DNA from: Pontibacter liquoris
GTDB taxonomy: Bacteria; Bacteroidota; Bacteroidia; Cytophagales; Hymenobacteraceae
Direction of reading: 5' to 3'
DNA length: 64,000 bases
NCBI RefSeq assembly: GCF_022758235.1
Contig: NZ_JALEBG010000001.1
Location: forward strand, 1,550,001-1,614,000
Below, one piece after another: positions 19,393 to 28,600 of the stretch. Both the position numbers and the translations under genes were made by a program. The notes under the pieces are model-generated. The model was not told where the DNA came from, did not search any database, and saw only the letters and a program-made list of their open reading frames with translations. The first letter of the stretch is position 1, and each line of letters begins with the position of its first letter.

Positions 19393-19571
19393 ACAAAACA
19401 CCTGCAGTATGGCTTTAAGCAGCGGAGGCTTTATACAGGCAGCTAAATTTGCGATGCCTGCAACAAGGAGAGAAGTGGATAAAAGATAAAAGCATTTGGC
19501 CTGAATGCGACAAGCCGCTTAACTATTTGGAAATCCATAAGTTATGTGGAGTCTTATTGTAAGTGCGAAAT

Positions 19572-19612
19572 AAAAAGCCTTTATACCTGGCAGCCAGGTA
19601 TAAAGGCTTTTT
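19572..19612. terminator. Strong hairpin terminator
   Basis: A perfect 19-bp stem (19572-19590 with 19594-19612) and 3-nt loop, with A-run/T-run ends. It lies 19 bp downstream of the minus-strand gene ending at 19631 and should stop its transcript. Confidence 0.9.
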
Positions 19613-19630
19613 ATAGAATAGGGCAAGCCG

Positions 19631-21232
19631 CTATTTTGCTTCTGTATCCGGGCTGAAATCTTTAAACGTTTTGGCTACGTTTTCATCTGTGGGCTTGGCT
19701 TTGTTTTTCCAGCCCGCATCCAGCTCCAGTGCCACTAAGCCTTTCAGGTTCATCAGGGCCACAAAATCATCCACGTCCTTAATAAATTCCGGTTTACGAC
19801 GCGAAGACTTCAGCGCATACTTACGGGCAAAAACGTCGCCTTTTGTCTGCAGCTCATTGCGTTTTTCAATGATGTAGTTGAGGCGTTCTACTAGATCTTT
19901 TGTAGACCGGCCAATCACTTCGGTAGCTTCCAGGGTGCCGATCGTCATGACCATGGTACCGCCAATAGTGGTGATCTTTTTGGAAGTGGCCGGCTCTTCT
20001 ACCACCACCGGCGAAATACCCGTTACAGCACCCAGGGAGGCGTTGGTAAGAGAGCGGCCTTTTTTGCCTCTTTTTGCCCGGTTATACTTCTTCTTCAGAT
20101 CTTCTTCCGACTGTTTCAACTGCTCCATCAGGTCCCAGGCTCTAACCAGGGACGAACGGTATTCGCTATATAGTTTACGATCTATTTCAGCTTCGTTTAT
20201 CGCATTCAGGATGGAAATAGAAATAGTTCGCTCTTCCCGCTTATTCGATTTGTCCATCACAAAAAAAGTAATGTCAAACGAAACGGAATCCTGCGTGTCT
20301 TTCACAAAATCATAGCCCGGCTTCCAGATAAATTCGTATTGTGAGGCCGTATTCTTAACTAACGTGCTGGCAGGAACATCGGTATTTTCGGAAAGAAAAC
20401 TGAACAGGGCAATGTCATTATCGCCATTAGGGTCATACAGCTGAAACTTCAGATTGATGGTAGTGCCCTCTTTATACTTAAATTTTTTGATGGAGGGAAT
20501 CATCTGAATGCTGGGGGGCAGGTCCTGCTGGGTAGCTTCTATTTTGAAATAGCCTTTGGTGCGCCCCTTGGCGGGCTGGTCTTCTACATAGAACTCTAGC
20601 ATGACAGGGCGGCTGCGCAGGGAATTGAACTGGGAAAGGGATGGTTTCCAGGTAAATTCTCCCTGCGGTGATAGCTTGGCCCCCTCGGGCATTGTATCCC
20701 CGATAGGTACGATTACAATCGGGTCGTTGTCTTCATCCTTGATTACGGATGACTCAATTGTATAGGTGTTGACTGTATTGTAACGCACATACAAGGGCTT
20801 CAATTCCCCTACAACCGGGGGGCGGTTGACATGCTCAATTTTAAAATCAATGATTTGGTTTACGCTTTCCTGTTTGCGGTTTTTTGCTTCGAACAAAAGC
20901 TGAATGGTGCGGCCATTGCTCAGGCGATCCACAAAATCATAACTGGGAGTCCAGGAAAAATGACCAAGCGAATCAAACTGCATTCCTTCCACTTTTCCCT
21001 GTGTGAGTGAATAAGTAAACACACTGTCTTTCCCTCCTGCGGCTTTTACATCAAACTCCAGTCTCTGGCCTTCCCGCAGCACTTTCCAGCCTGGTTGCGC
21101 CGGAAATATGAGTTTTAAGGGGGCAGAGGCGCCGGAAGCGGATGGGCTTATTGCAACTGCCGGAGCATTCTGGGCAAAGGCCCGGGTAAAAAGTAAGATA
21201 GCAACAGAGAAAAGAAGGGTACTCTTTTTCAT
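19631..21232 (-). CDS. Secreted protein with cadherin/Ig-like repeats
   Basis: A 533-residue protein with a signal peptide (ends AFAQ, residue 21). Residues about 50-355 contain three cadherin-like/putative Ig repeats, each with a sequence of the type GxFxWxPSYDFV or FTWKPSLSQF and a RPPVV-like linker (HVNRPPVVGELKP). Residues 355-410 are charged and probably coiled coil (LMEQLKQSEEDLKKKYNRAKRG). The remainder has a hydrophobic stretch and a helical tail. No T9SS sorting domain is seen, so it is likely periplasmic or attached to the envelope. The family looks like conserved Cytophagales proteins of unknown role. Single gene, own terminator. Confidence 0.85.
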   Translation of the reverse strand: MKKSTLLFSVAILLFTRAFAQNAPAVAISPSASGASAPLKLIFPAQPGWKVLREGQRLEFDVKAAGGKDSVFTYSLTQGKVEGMQFDSLGHFSWTPSYDFVDRLSNGRTIQLLFEAKNRKQESVNQIIDFKIEHVNRPPVVGELKPLYVRYNTVNTYTIESSVIKDEDNDPIVIVPIGDTMPEGAKLSPQGEFTWKPSLSQFNSLRSRPVMLEFYVEDQPAKGRTKGYFKIEATQQDLPPSIQMIPSIKKFKYKEGTTINLKFQLYDPNGDNDIALFSFLSENTDVPASTLVKNTASQYEFIWKPGYDFVKDTQDSVSFDITFFVMDKSNKREERTISISILNAINEAEIDRKLYSEYRSSLVRAWDLMEQLKQSEEDLKKKYNRAKRGKKGRSLTNASLGAVTGISPVVVEEPATSKKITTIGGTMVMTIGTLEATEVIGRSTKDLVERLNYIIEKRNELQTKGDVFARKYALKSSRRKPEFIKDVDDFVALMNLKGLVALELDAGWKNKAKPTDENVAKTFKDFSPDTEAK

Positions 21233-21614
21233 ATTAAAAGGAACGTGGCGTATAATTCAGTTTCATAAAGACCCTGAAATTAAGAAAGACTTTGAAGTTA
21301 ACAAAAGGGAAGTGCACAGCGATGCGCATTTTTGTATTCCTGAGAGCGAATCAAAGTCATTTAATACAGGCAATAATTTGAACTACGCCACGCTTCAAAA
21401 GGAAAGTTGCCACGGAAGAAAGGTTCTGTAATCAGCTAGGAGGGGAATTTTATACGAGAGAAGGGAAGGAGAAGGGATTCAGGAAAACTACTTTATACTT
21501 TACAAACAGGGTAGATTTCAGCCATACTTCTGTAACTAGGCTTCTTACTTTATTTGAAAGTGAAGGCTGCAAGATTGCCGATAGATGAGTAGAAGAAAGG
21601 AAGCGAAAAAGAAA
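21233..21614. other. Gap between unknown gene and rnpB
   Basis: About 380 bp. One TATACTT copy lies near 21490. I see no gene here; small ORFs have no coding character. The gap includes the promoter region of the minus-strand gene at 21232. Confidence 0.4.
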
Positions 21615-22008
21615 AACAGCAAGCCTGTAAGCCGGGTTCTGTCACAAGCCCTTTAAAGGAGCCTGTGTCTTATCATTTATCTAGGCCTGCACTCACGGAC
21701 AGGCTCCATCGACCTACCCACTGGCATCGGACGAGCCGCCCTTAGCCCTGCTTGTGGCAGGACGCTGCCAGCCTATTTGGTCTTTCAACTCCTAAGGTTT
21801 ACCCAGCCGGACTGGTCACCCAGCCGCTGGTGCGCTCTTACCGCACCTTTTCACCCTTACCCTACGCCAGAAGCGTATGGCGGTACTTTTCTGTGGCACT
21901 GGCTGTATTCCGGTCTCCCGGAACCCTTCCCGTTAGGAAGTAGGATGCTCTGTGTTGCCCGGACTTTCCTCTCCTCGTTTAAGAGCAGCGATAAGACGGC
22001 TTGCTGTT
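21615..22008 (-). ncRNA. rnpB: RNase P RNA, bacterial class A
   Basis: The minus strand contains the conserved core GAGGAAAGTCCGGGC near the 5' end and the matching 3' core, ACAGAACCCGGCTTAC. The ends pair as helix P1: AACAGCAAGCC at 21615-21625 (plus) is complementary to GGCTTGCTGTT at 21998-22008. Total length of about 394 nt is right for a class A RNase P RNA. It matures the 5' ends of tRNAs. ORFs of 63 and 85 codons on the opposite strand are artefacts of its structure. Confidence 0.95.
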
Positions 22009-22025
22009 TTAGACTTTTCCTGCTG

Positions 22026-22033
22026 CAAAGCTA
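22026..22033 (-). promoter_or_regulatory. -7 element of rnpB
   Basis: The minus strand reads TAGCTTTG, matching TAnnTTTG exactly, about 18 bp upstream of the P1 helix. This agrees with a transcription start near 22019. Confidence 0.5.
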
Positions 22034-22207
22034 ACAATTATTCCGGACTACAGGTTCGGTTTATACTACCCTGTTCGGCCTAGCGCAGCAGTCAGCTTAA
22101 AAAACAGTACTCCGCGAACATATGGTTTAAAGGGCAGCAGGATGCAGCCGGAGGAGTTAAGTAGTCTTTTAAGCTCAGATAAGCAGCCTCAGGACGCTTA
22201 ACCTTGC

Positions 22208-23596
22208 TTAATAGGCATTCTCATTGCGTTTGAATACCTGCCAAAGGGTAAGAATAACAATCTTTAGATCGAGAAACAGCGTCCAGTTTTCCAGGTACCA
22301 CAAATCGGCCTGCACACGGTTCAGCATCGCGATGGTTTCTTTCGTTTCGCCTCTGAAGCCATTTACCTGTGCCCAACCTGTAATACCAGGCGTGAGGAAA
22401 TGCCGCACCATGTAATTGTTGATGACCTGGGAGTAATCCTGGGTATGTTTTAACATGTGCGGTCGCGGGCCCACAACAGACATATCGCCTACAAATACAT
22501 TAAAGAATTGGGGCAATTCGTCGATGCTGGTTTTCCGGATAAACCGCCCGACCCGTGTTACCCGCATATCACCTTTACAGGCCTGTAAAGCATCCGCATC
22601 GGTGTTGAGCGCCATACTTCTGAATTTGAGGCAATGGAACGGTTGGTTGTCTTTGCCGGAGCGGAGTTGCCGGAAGAATACGGGTCCCTTTGAATCCAGT
22701 TTGATAATGATGGCTAACAGGGGTACGAACCAGCTTAAGAGAAAGACAATGACCAAAGACGAAAAGAGGATGTCGAATAACCTTTTCGTCATCTCATTTG
22801 CTTTGTTTTCCAGTGGTTCCAGGCGCGGTTTAAGCACAGGCATATACCCGAACAACTCGACCAAATATTTATGATGAAAAGCCCCATTCATATCGGGTAC
22901 AAGCCGGAAGCGGATCATTTGTTTGTCGGCTTCCTGTAAGAGCATCTCGATTTTGTTGCTCTCGCTCGCGGGAAGAGCACAATATATTTCGTGGACCTTG
23001 TGGCGAATGGCATAGCTTATACATTCATCCACCTTGCCCAGGCAGGAAATAGAAGCAGGTAGCAGGGAGCTGTTATCGTCAAAAATACCTACGATATCAT
23101 AGTCGAGCTGCGGGTTTGAAAGGATATAATGATACAGATCAAGGCCCGTAGTGCCTGAACCTACAATTACGATCTTATTATCGAGCCAAAACTGCTTTCG
23201 GTATTTTCGAAGAAGCAGAAAGAGGAATCGCCAGCTTAAGGTTATAATGGGAAATAAGACACAGAAAACCAGTAAGGATGTTTTTGAAATAGAGATTTGT
23301 GGCAGGGCCACTTTAAGGACTACGGAAATACTCACCAATAAACCCAAGGAAGCAATGTTTGCTGTCAGGGTAGGCAAGGCATCCCGTTTTAAGATATAAT
23401 TATATATTTCGAAAATGCTGGAACAATAGAACCAAGAAAGATTTAACAGCAATATAATTAGCCGGTAATCATATATGTCCATTAATTGTGCGTCCGGGTC
23501 TTTGATGAGGAAGGCTATGTAGAGGGTCAGATTTAACAGGAAATAGTCAACTATGACATTCATCCACTTAAATAGGGTTGTATATTTGTGTGTCAT
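22208..23596 (-). CDS. Initiating sugar-phosphate transferase (WcaJ-like)
   Basis: A 462-residue polyprenyl-phosphate hexose-1-phosphate transferase. Residues 10-130 hold about four to five TM segments; about 140-240 is a Rossmann-like CoA-binding-type domain (KIVIVGSGTTGLDLY); residues 270-462 are the bacterial sugar transferase domain with KLDSKGPVFFRQ, CLKFRSM, RKTSIDELPQFFNV, DMSVVGPRPH and LTPGITGWAQVNG. It would load the first sugar, usually glucose-1-P, onto undecaprenyl phosphate at the inner membrane. It closes the polysaccharide locus on its left side. Confidence 0.93.
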   Translation of the reverse strand: MTHKYTTLFKWMNVIVDYFLLNLTLYIAFLIKDPDAQLMDIYDYRLIILLLNLSWFYCSSIFEIYNYILKRDALPTLTANIASLGLLVSISVVLKVALPQISISKTSLLVFCVLFPIITLSWRFLFLLLRKYRKQFWLDNKIVIVGSGTTGLDLYHYILSNPQLDYDIVGIFDDNSSLLPASISCLGKVDECISYAIRHKVHEIYCALPASESNKIEMLLQEADKQMIRFRLVPDMNGAFHHKYLVELFGYMPVLKPRLEPLENKANEMTKRLFDILFSSLVIVFLLSWFVPLLAIIIKLDSKGPVFFRQLRSGKDNQPFHCLKFRSMALNTDADALQACKGDMRVTRVGRFIRKTSIDELPQFFNVFVGDMSVVGPRPHMLKHTQDYSQVINNYMVRHFLTPGITGWAQVNGFRGETKETIAMLNRVQADLWYLENWTLFLDLKIVILTLWQVFKRNENAY

Positions 23597-23941
23597 ATTG
23601 AAATATTACTTTTAGCATAGTTTTTAATAGTAGCAGATAAGCGGGACTGACCAATTAACAGGGTTAGTATAAAATATCTTTAAAAAGCAATATAAACACT
23701 TGGTAAATACTTAAAAGGTATAATTAAAGATATTCTTAATGTGATTAAGTGTATTTTAGTCTTATTATTTTAATACTTCTTCAGTTAAAAAAAGATTGTC
23801 ATTTTTAATAATCTTTAGGTAGTGGATGTAAATAGGATGTGAATGTTATTATATCCTTAAATAATTTTAAGTTATGGTGAAGCGTTAAGTTTAAAACTAT
23901 TGATTTTAAATATGGGACCTGATTAATTAGTGTGAGGGATA
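23597..23941. other. AT-rich divergent control region
   Basis: About 345 bp, very AT-rich compared with its surroundings, between the divergent initiating transferase and GINT1-like genes. Several T- and A-runs are present but no perfect TAnnTTTG match or hairpin was found. It must contain promoters for both genes. Confidence 0.45.
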
Positions 23942-25606
23942 ATGAAGAAAAGTAAACTAAGATTAGGTGTTATTTTAACAAGTAATACCGTTCTGAAGTG
24001 GCAATACGATATGCTGGAGGCTATTAACAGTTCTCATTACGCAGCAATTGAGCACATCTTTATACTTCATTCCTCAGCATATAGCTTGCCTTTCAATAGC
24101 AATCTTCAGGGGTTTCTAAAAAACCCGGTTCTCGAGGGTCATCTGTTATTAGATAAAATTCTTTTTGGAGTTAAAACAGGAATTGATCAAGTTGTGGAAA
24201 TAAATACTCTTATATCTCCACATCATAACACAAGTAGCATACTTTATCAGGAAGGCAATTTTGTAGGCCTTGATCCTGTTGTGCTTTCACAAGTTGCAAC
24301 GCATACTATAGATGTCATACTCAACTTTTCCGACAAGCATTTAAGGATTGAACTTCTTGCTCTTCCAAAATATGGCAGTTGGAATTATGCTATAACGACT
24401 AAAGGTGCCACCCTCGGCAATCCGCTGGTATATTATGCTGTTTTCGAACAAGAGGAGATGGTAGTTTCTGAAATAAAAGCACAAACCCCAGCACACCCTC
24501 TCGGACAAGTCATTTATCGTTTTTCACTACTCCCGGATTACCTGTCCTATACTAAAACTTTGCAGGCAATTTATGGGCGCTTGTCAGTGGCAATTCCCCG
24601 GATGCTGGAAGGAATCTATACCCATGGAGCGCCTTACTTGCAGGATTTAATTAGCAGGCACAAACCAAACGGGCCGGAAGGAGATAGCCAAGCAGTGTCT
24701 TTCCCTAATGCGCGACAAGCTTCTAAATATGCCTATAAGCATTTTGTATATGGGGTTTCGCGCCTGATAAGGAAAGCACGTAAAGTTGATCACTGGTCGA
24801 TTTTAATTAAAAAAGCTAAACCGGATCCGCTTGGTACTACCCTCGAAGAATTTATGTTTTTAGAGCAGCCGCCCGACAGGTTCTGGGCAGATCCCTTTGT
24901 TACAACGCATGCTGGCAAGCATTATATCTTTGTAGAAGAGGTATTGTATGGTTCTCGTAAAGGGCACATTGCCGTAATAGACATTAATAATGAAGGTGAA
25001 GTACTAAGTATGGAAAAAGTCCTTGAGAAGGAATATCATTTGTCGTATCCTTTTCTGATAAACTATAACAACACCTATTACATGATTCCAGAAACAGCTG
25101 GAAACAGAACGATTGAGCTTTACAAAAGTACCGGATTTCCCTATAAATGGGAATTTGTAATGAACCTGATGGAAGATGTATGCACAGCCGATGTTACAAT
25201 CTTCTTTTACAGGGAAAAATGGTGGCTCTTCTGTTGCTTAGACCAAACCAATGGTCACGCCGGAATGCTGGATGAGCTACATTTGTTTTACTCAGACAAG
25301 TTATTTACAACAGAATGGGTGCGCCATCCCTGCAATCCCATTGTAACGGACGTAAGCAGCGCCAGGCCGGCAGGCACTATTTTCACATGGGGCAATAAAA
25401 TTTACCGCCCTTCCCAGGATTGCTCCGGTATGTATGGTAAAGCCATTAACATCAACCAGATTACAGCGCTTACTGAAACCACCTATGAAGAAGTAGTAGT
25501 TCATAAAATTCTACCCGACGAAAACAAAGAGATCATAGGTACGCATACCTTTAACTTTACCGGTACCTTTACCGTGGTGGATGGTTTTAACTACAAGAGC
25601 CGGTAA
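23942..25606 (+). CDS. GINT1-like transferase (beta-propeller C-terminus)
   Basis: A 554-residue cytoplasmic protein. Residues 1-240 resemble a formyltransferase/GT-like N-terminal part (LGVILTSNTVLKWQYDML). Residues about 275-550 resemble the bacterial relatives of glucosamine inositolphosphorylceramide transferase: DHWSILIKKAKPDPLG, RFWADPFV, IFVEEV, YMIPETAG, WLFCCLDQ, RPSQDCSGMYGKAI. This part is probably a five-bladed propeller of the GH43/GINT type. Bacterial members are usually in polysaccharide clusters, as here, but their donor and acceptor are not established. It is the only long plus-strand gene of the locus and is convergent with the giant LamG gene. Confidence 0.65.
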   Translation: MKKSKLRLGVILTSNTVLKWQYDMLEAINSSHYAAIEHIFILHSSAYSLPFNSNLQGFLKNPVLEGHLLLDKILFGVKTGIDQVVEINTLISPHHNTSSILYQEGNFVGLDPVVLSQVATHTIDVILNFSDKHLRIELLALPKYGSWNYAITTKGATLGNPLVYYAVFEQEEMVVSEIKAQTPAHPLGQVIYRFSLLPDYLSYTKTLQAIYGRLSVAIPRMLEGIYTHGAPYLQDLISRHKPNGPEGDSQAVSFPNARQASKYAYKHFVYGVSRLIRKARKVDHWSILIKKAKPDPLGTTLEEFMFLEQPPDRFWADPFVTTHAGKHYIFVEEVLYGSRKGHIAVIDINNEGEVLSMEKVLEKEYHLSYPFLINYNNTYYMIPETAGNRTIELYKSTGFPYKWEFVMNLMEDVCTADVTIFFYREKWWLFCCLDQTNGHAGMLDELHLFYSDKLFTTEWVRHPCNPIVTDVSSARPAGTIFTWGNKIYRPSQDCSGMYGKAININQITALTETTYEEVVVHKILPDENKEIIGTHTFNFTGTFTVVDGFNYKSR

Positions 25607-25659
25607 CCTTTTTTATGCCGCACGAAAAGCTACCACTATACTTTCTAACTAAAATTCCG

Positions 25660-28600
25660 CTATCTATTTAACAACAGCTTTGCAGCTTTTGAACCCTTCG
25701 CAGTCTGCAGCCTGACGATGTATAAGCCTCTGGGCAACGCTGTACCATCAACTATTACCTTATTTTGTACTCCTGCTATCGCTCTTCCTCGTTTCAGCTC
25801 AGCTACCTGTACTCCTTTGCTATCATATAGCGCCACGGTATAATTTATATCCGATGTGAGTGTAAAGTTGATAGTAGCTTGTGATTGAAAAGGATTTGGA
25901 TAAACCAGCAGATCATTCTTTCCGGCTTCTTCCGGTGTCAGGGCATGTGCAGCAGCAGATGACACCGTAGTTATAGCAGGCGCAGTTATAGTTGCCAGAT
26001 CCTTAATCTGCGTAGCACTTAGCGCTGTATTGTAAACACGAACCTCATCAATGGCTCCCTGAAATTTGCTTGCGCCATCACTTTGCGCCCCAATGGCCAG
26101 TGCCAGATTATTGGCGTTGATGGATGGGGGAGCCGTAAGTGTTTTAGAGCTGTTCTCCACACCGTTGATGTAGATCTTGATCACAGATCCGTTGTATGTG
26201 GCTGCAATGTGCATCCAGGTATTTCCGTCAACTGGATAAGAAGCTAATGAATTCTGCCGGTAAGTATCGCTGCCGGTAGCCTGGTTAAACCTGAAAAATA
26301 CGCGGCCAGTGTTGGCAAGCGAAAGTTCATACCCATCCACCGTAGCTTGGGTCGCTTTTTTCAGGATGTACTGCGTCGCAATTTTTTCCGGCTTGATCCA
26401 TGCTGCCAGGGTAATGGAGTTTGTAATGTCCAGCGAAGTATTATCTGGCACAGTTGCATACTGTGCCGTTCCGTCCAGCTTAACTGCCTGCCCCGAAACC
26501 CCCGTTACCCAGGTCGGATTACCAACCGTTGTGGCTTTGTTCTTATATTCTGAATCATCCAGAAGCGTAGTGCCGCTGCCTTCTTCCATTTTCCAATTGC
26601 CAACAAGGGGGCCTGTAGGTGCAGAAATCGTTTGGAAGCTCCAGGTTGCAGACCAGTTACTGCTTCCTTCGGCATTGCTCGCCTTCACATGCCAGAAGTA
26701 ATTGGTATTATATGCTAATCCGGAAATAGAAGAAGATGTAGTAATTACAGCTTTATCTATAACAGTTGTCGCAAAGTCTGCTGTGGGTGATACCTGCATC
26801 TGGTATGAAGTGGCGCCCGATGAGCCATTCCAACTTAATGTTGGGGCCAGTTCGATACCTGTTGCTGCATTTGCAGGTGAAACCAGAACAGGAGCAGCCA
26901 AAGCAATCGGCGTAGTAGTTGCGGATGCTAACTCCTTGATCTGATCAGCACTTAGCGCTGTATTGTAAATACGAACCTCATCAATAGCTCCCTGGAATTT
27001 GCTTGCGCCATCACTTTGCGCCCCAATCGCCAGTGCCAGATTATTGGCGTTGATGGATGGGGGAGCCGTAAGTGTTTTAGAACTGTTCTCCACACCGTTG
27101 ATGTAGATCTTAATCACAGATCCGTTGTATGTGGCTGCAATGTGCATCCAGGTATTCCCGTCAACTGGATAAGAAGCTAATGAATTCTGCCGGTAAGTAT
27201 CGCTGCCGGTGGCCTGGTTAAACCTAAAGAATACACGACCGGTACTGGCAAGGGAGAGTTCATACCCATCTGTGGATCCCTGTATGCCTTTTTTGAGTAT
27301 ATATTGCGTGGCTGTTTTTTCCGGCTTTATCCAGGCCGCCAACGTGATAGAACCAGTTATACTTAGGGAGGCGCTGTTTGAAACTGTTGCGTATTGAGTT
27401 GCTCCGTCCAGCTTAACTGCCTGCCCCAAAACACCTGTTACCCAGGTCGGATTACCTGTTGTGGTGGCTTTGTTATTATATTCGGATGCATCTGCTAACG
27501 TAGTGCCACTACCTTCATCCATTTTCCAATTTCCTACCAGCGGATTTGCTGATGCAGCCTTCGTCGTAAAACTCCAGATCGGAGACCAACTACTACCTGC
27601 TGCATTGACTGCCTTGACGCGCCAGAAATAATTAGTATTAAAAGCTAATCCTGAAACAGGCGCAGATGTACTGGTAGTGCCTTCATCATAAACCGTAGAA
27701 GCAAAGTCCGCTGCTGTTGAAACCTGTACCTGGTATGATTGGGCGCCCGATACACTGTTCCATTTTAAAGTGGGTGCTACTTCCACACCCGTTGCTGTAT
27801 TTACAGGTGAAGCCAGAACAGGTGCTGAAGGCTCCATGTTAGTGGATGGGCCATCAGAGGCTAGCACACCTACTGCTTCCGTGGTGCTTGATGCAAGGAT
27901 AACGACTTCCGAGTTGAAATTAGCTTTTGTACTGGTAGAGTTATCATAGGTTCCACCTTTTATGAGCGTAAGCTGTGGACTTAGTTGTATGCTGGCAGTG
28001 GCCGACTCTCTGTAAAGTATGTCACCGCCAAACTCCTGCGAAGAATAAACCACTCGGAATTTGGTGTTAGCTTCGTTCAAAACTACAATAGGCCTTGTGC
28101 CTGCCTGCGATATTTCGTAGAGGTTATCCCAACTACCGGAAGCCCTGCGAACCATCAATATAAGTTTTGGGTATCCTTTGGTATCATAACTGGTCTTTAC
28201 CGCACAGTATAGAGTGCCGTCGTTTGCCAGAGCCATATTCATATGATCGTCAGCCATACCATTCCCTACATCCAGTGCGGCATTTGAAAGAGGTGCTTCA
28301 TCAGCAGACCAGTCTGATGGAGAAGCACCATCGGTATGGGTTTTAAAGCCAAATCTTTTTGTGATCTGATTCGACCACAGCACCGCTATTTTATTGGCTT
28401 TCGGCATGGCGATCACGGCGCAAATATCATCATCCTTAACCCCTGTGGCAATGGTAACCGGTGAACTCCAGTTTGTGTAGGGTAAATCGCTCCATCGCAC
28501 ATTTATATCGCTTACACCCGCAGAAGCTAGCCACATTCGGCCATTGCTGTCTATATCAATAGTGGCTGTTTCAACGCCGTCATCAAGCGTAAGACCCACA

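Noticed and set aside
21752..22034. Two plus-strand ORFs of 63 and 85 codons
   Set aside because: They coincide with the RNase P RNA gene on the other strand.
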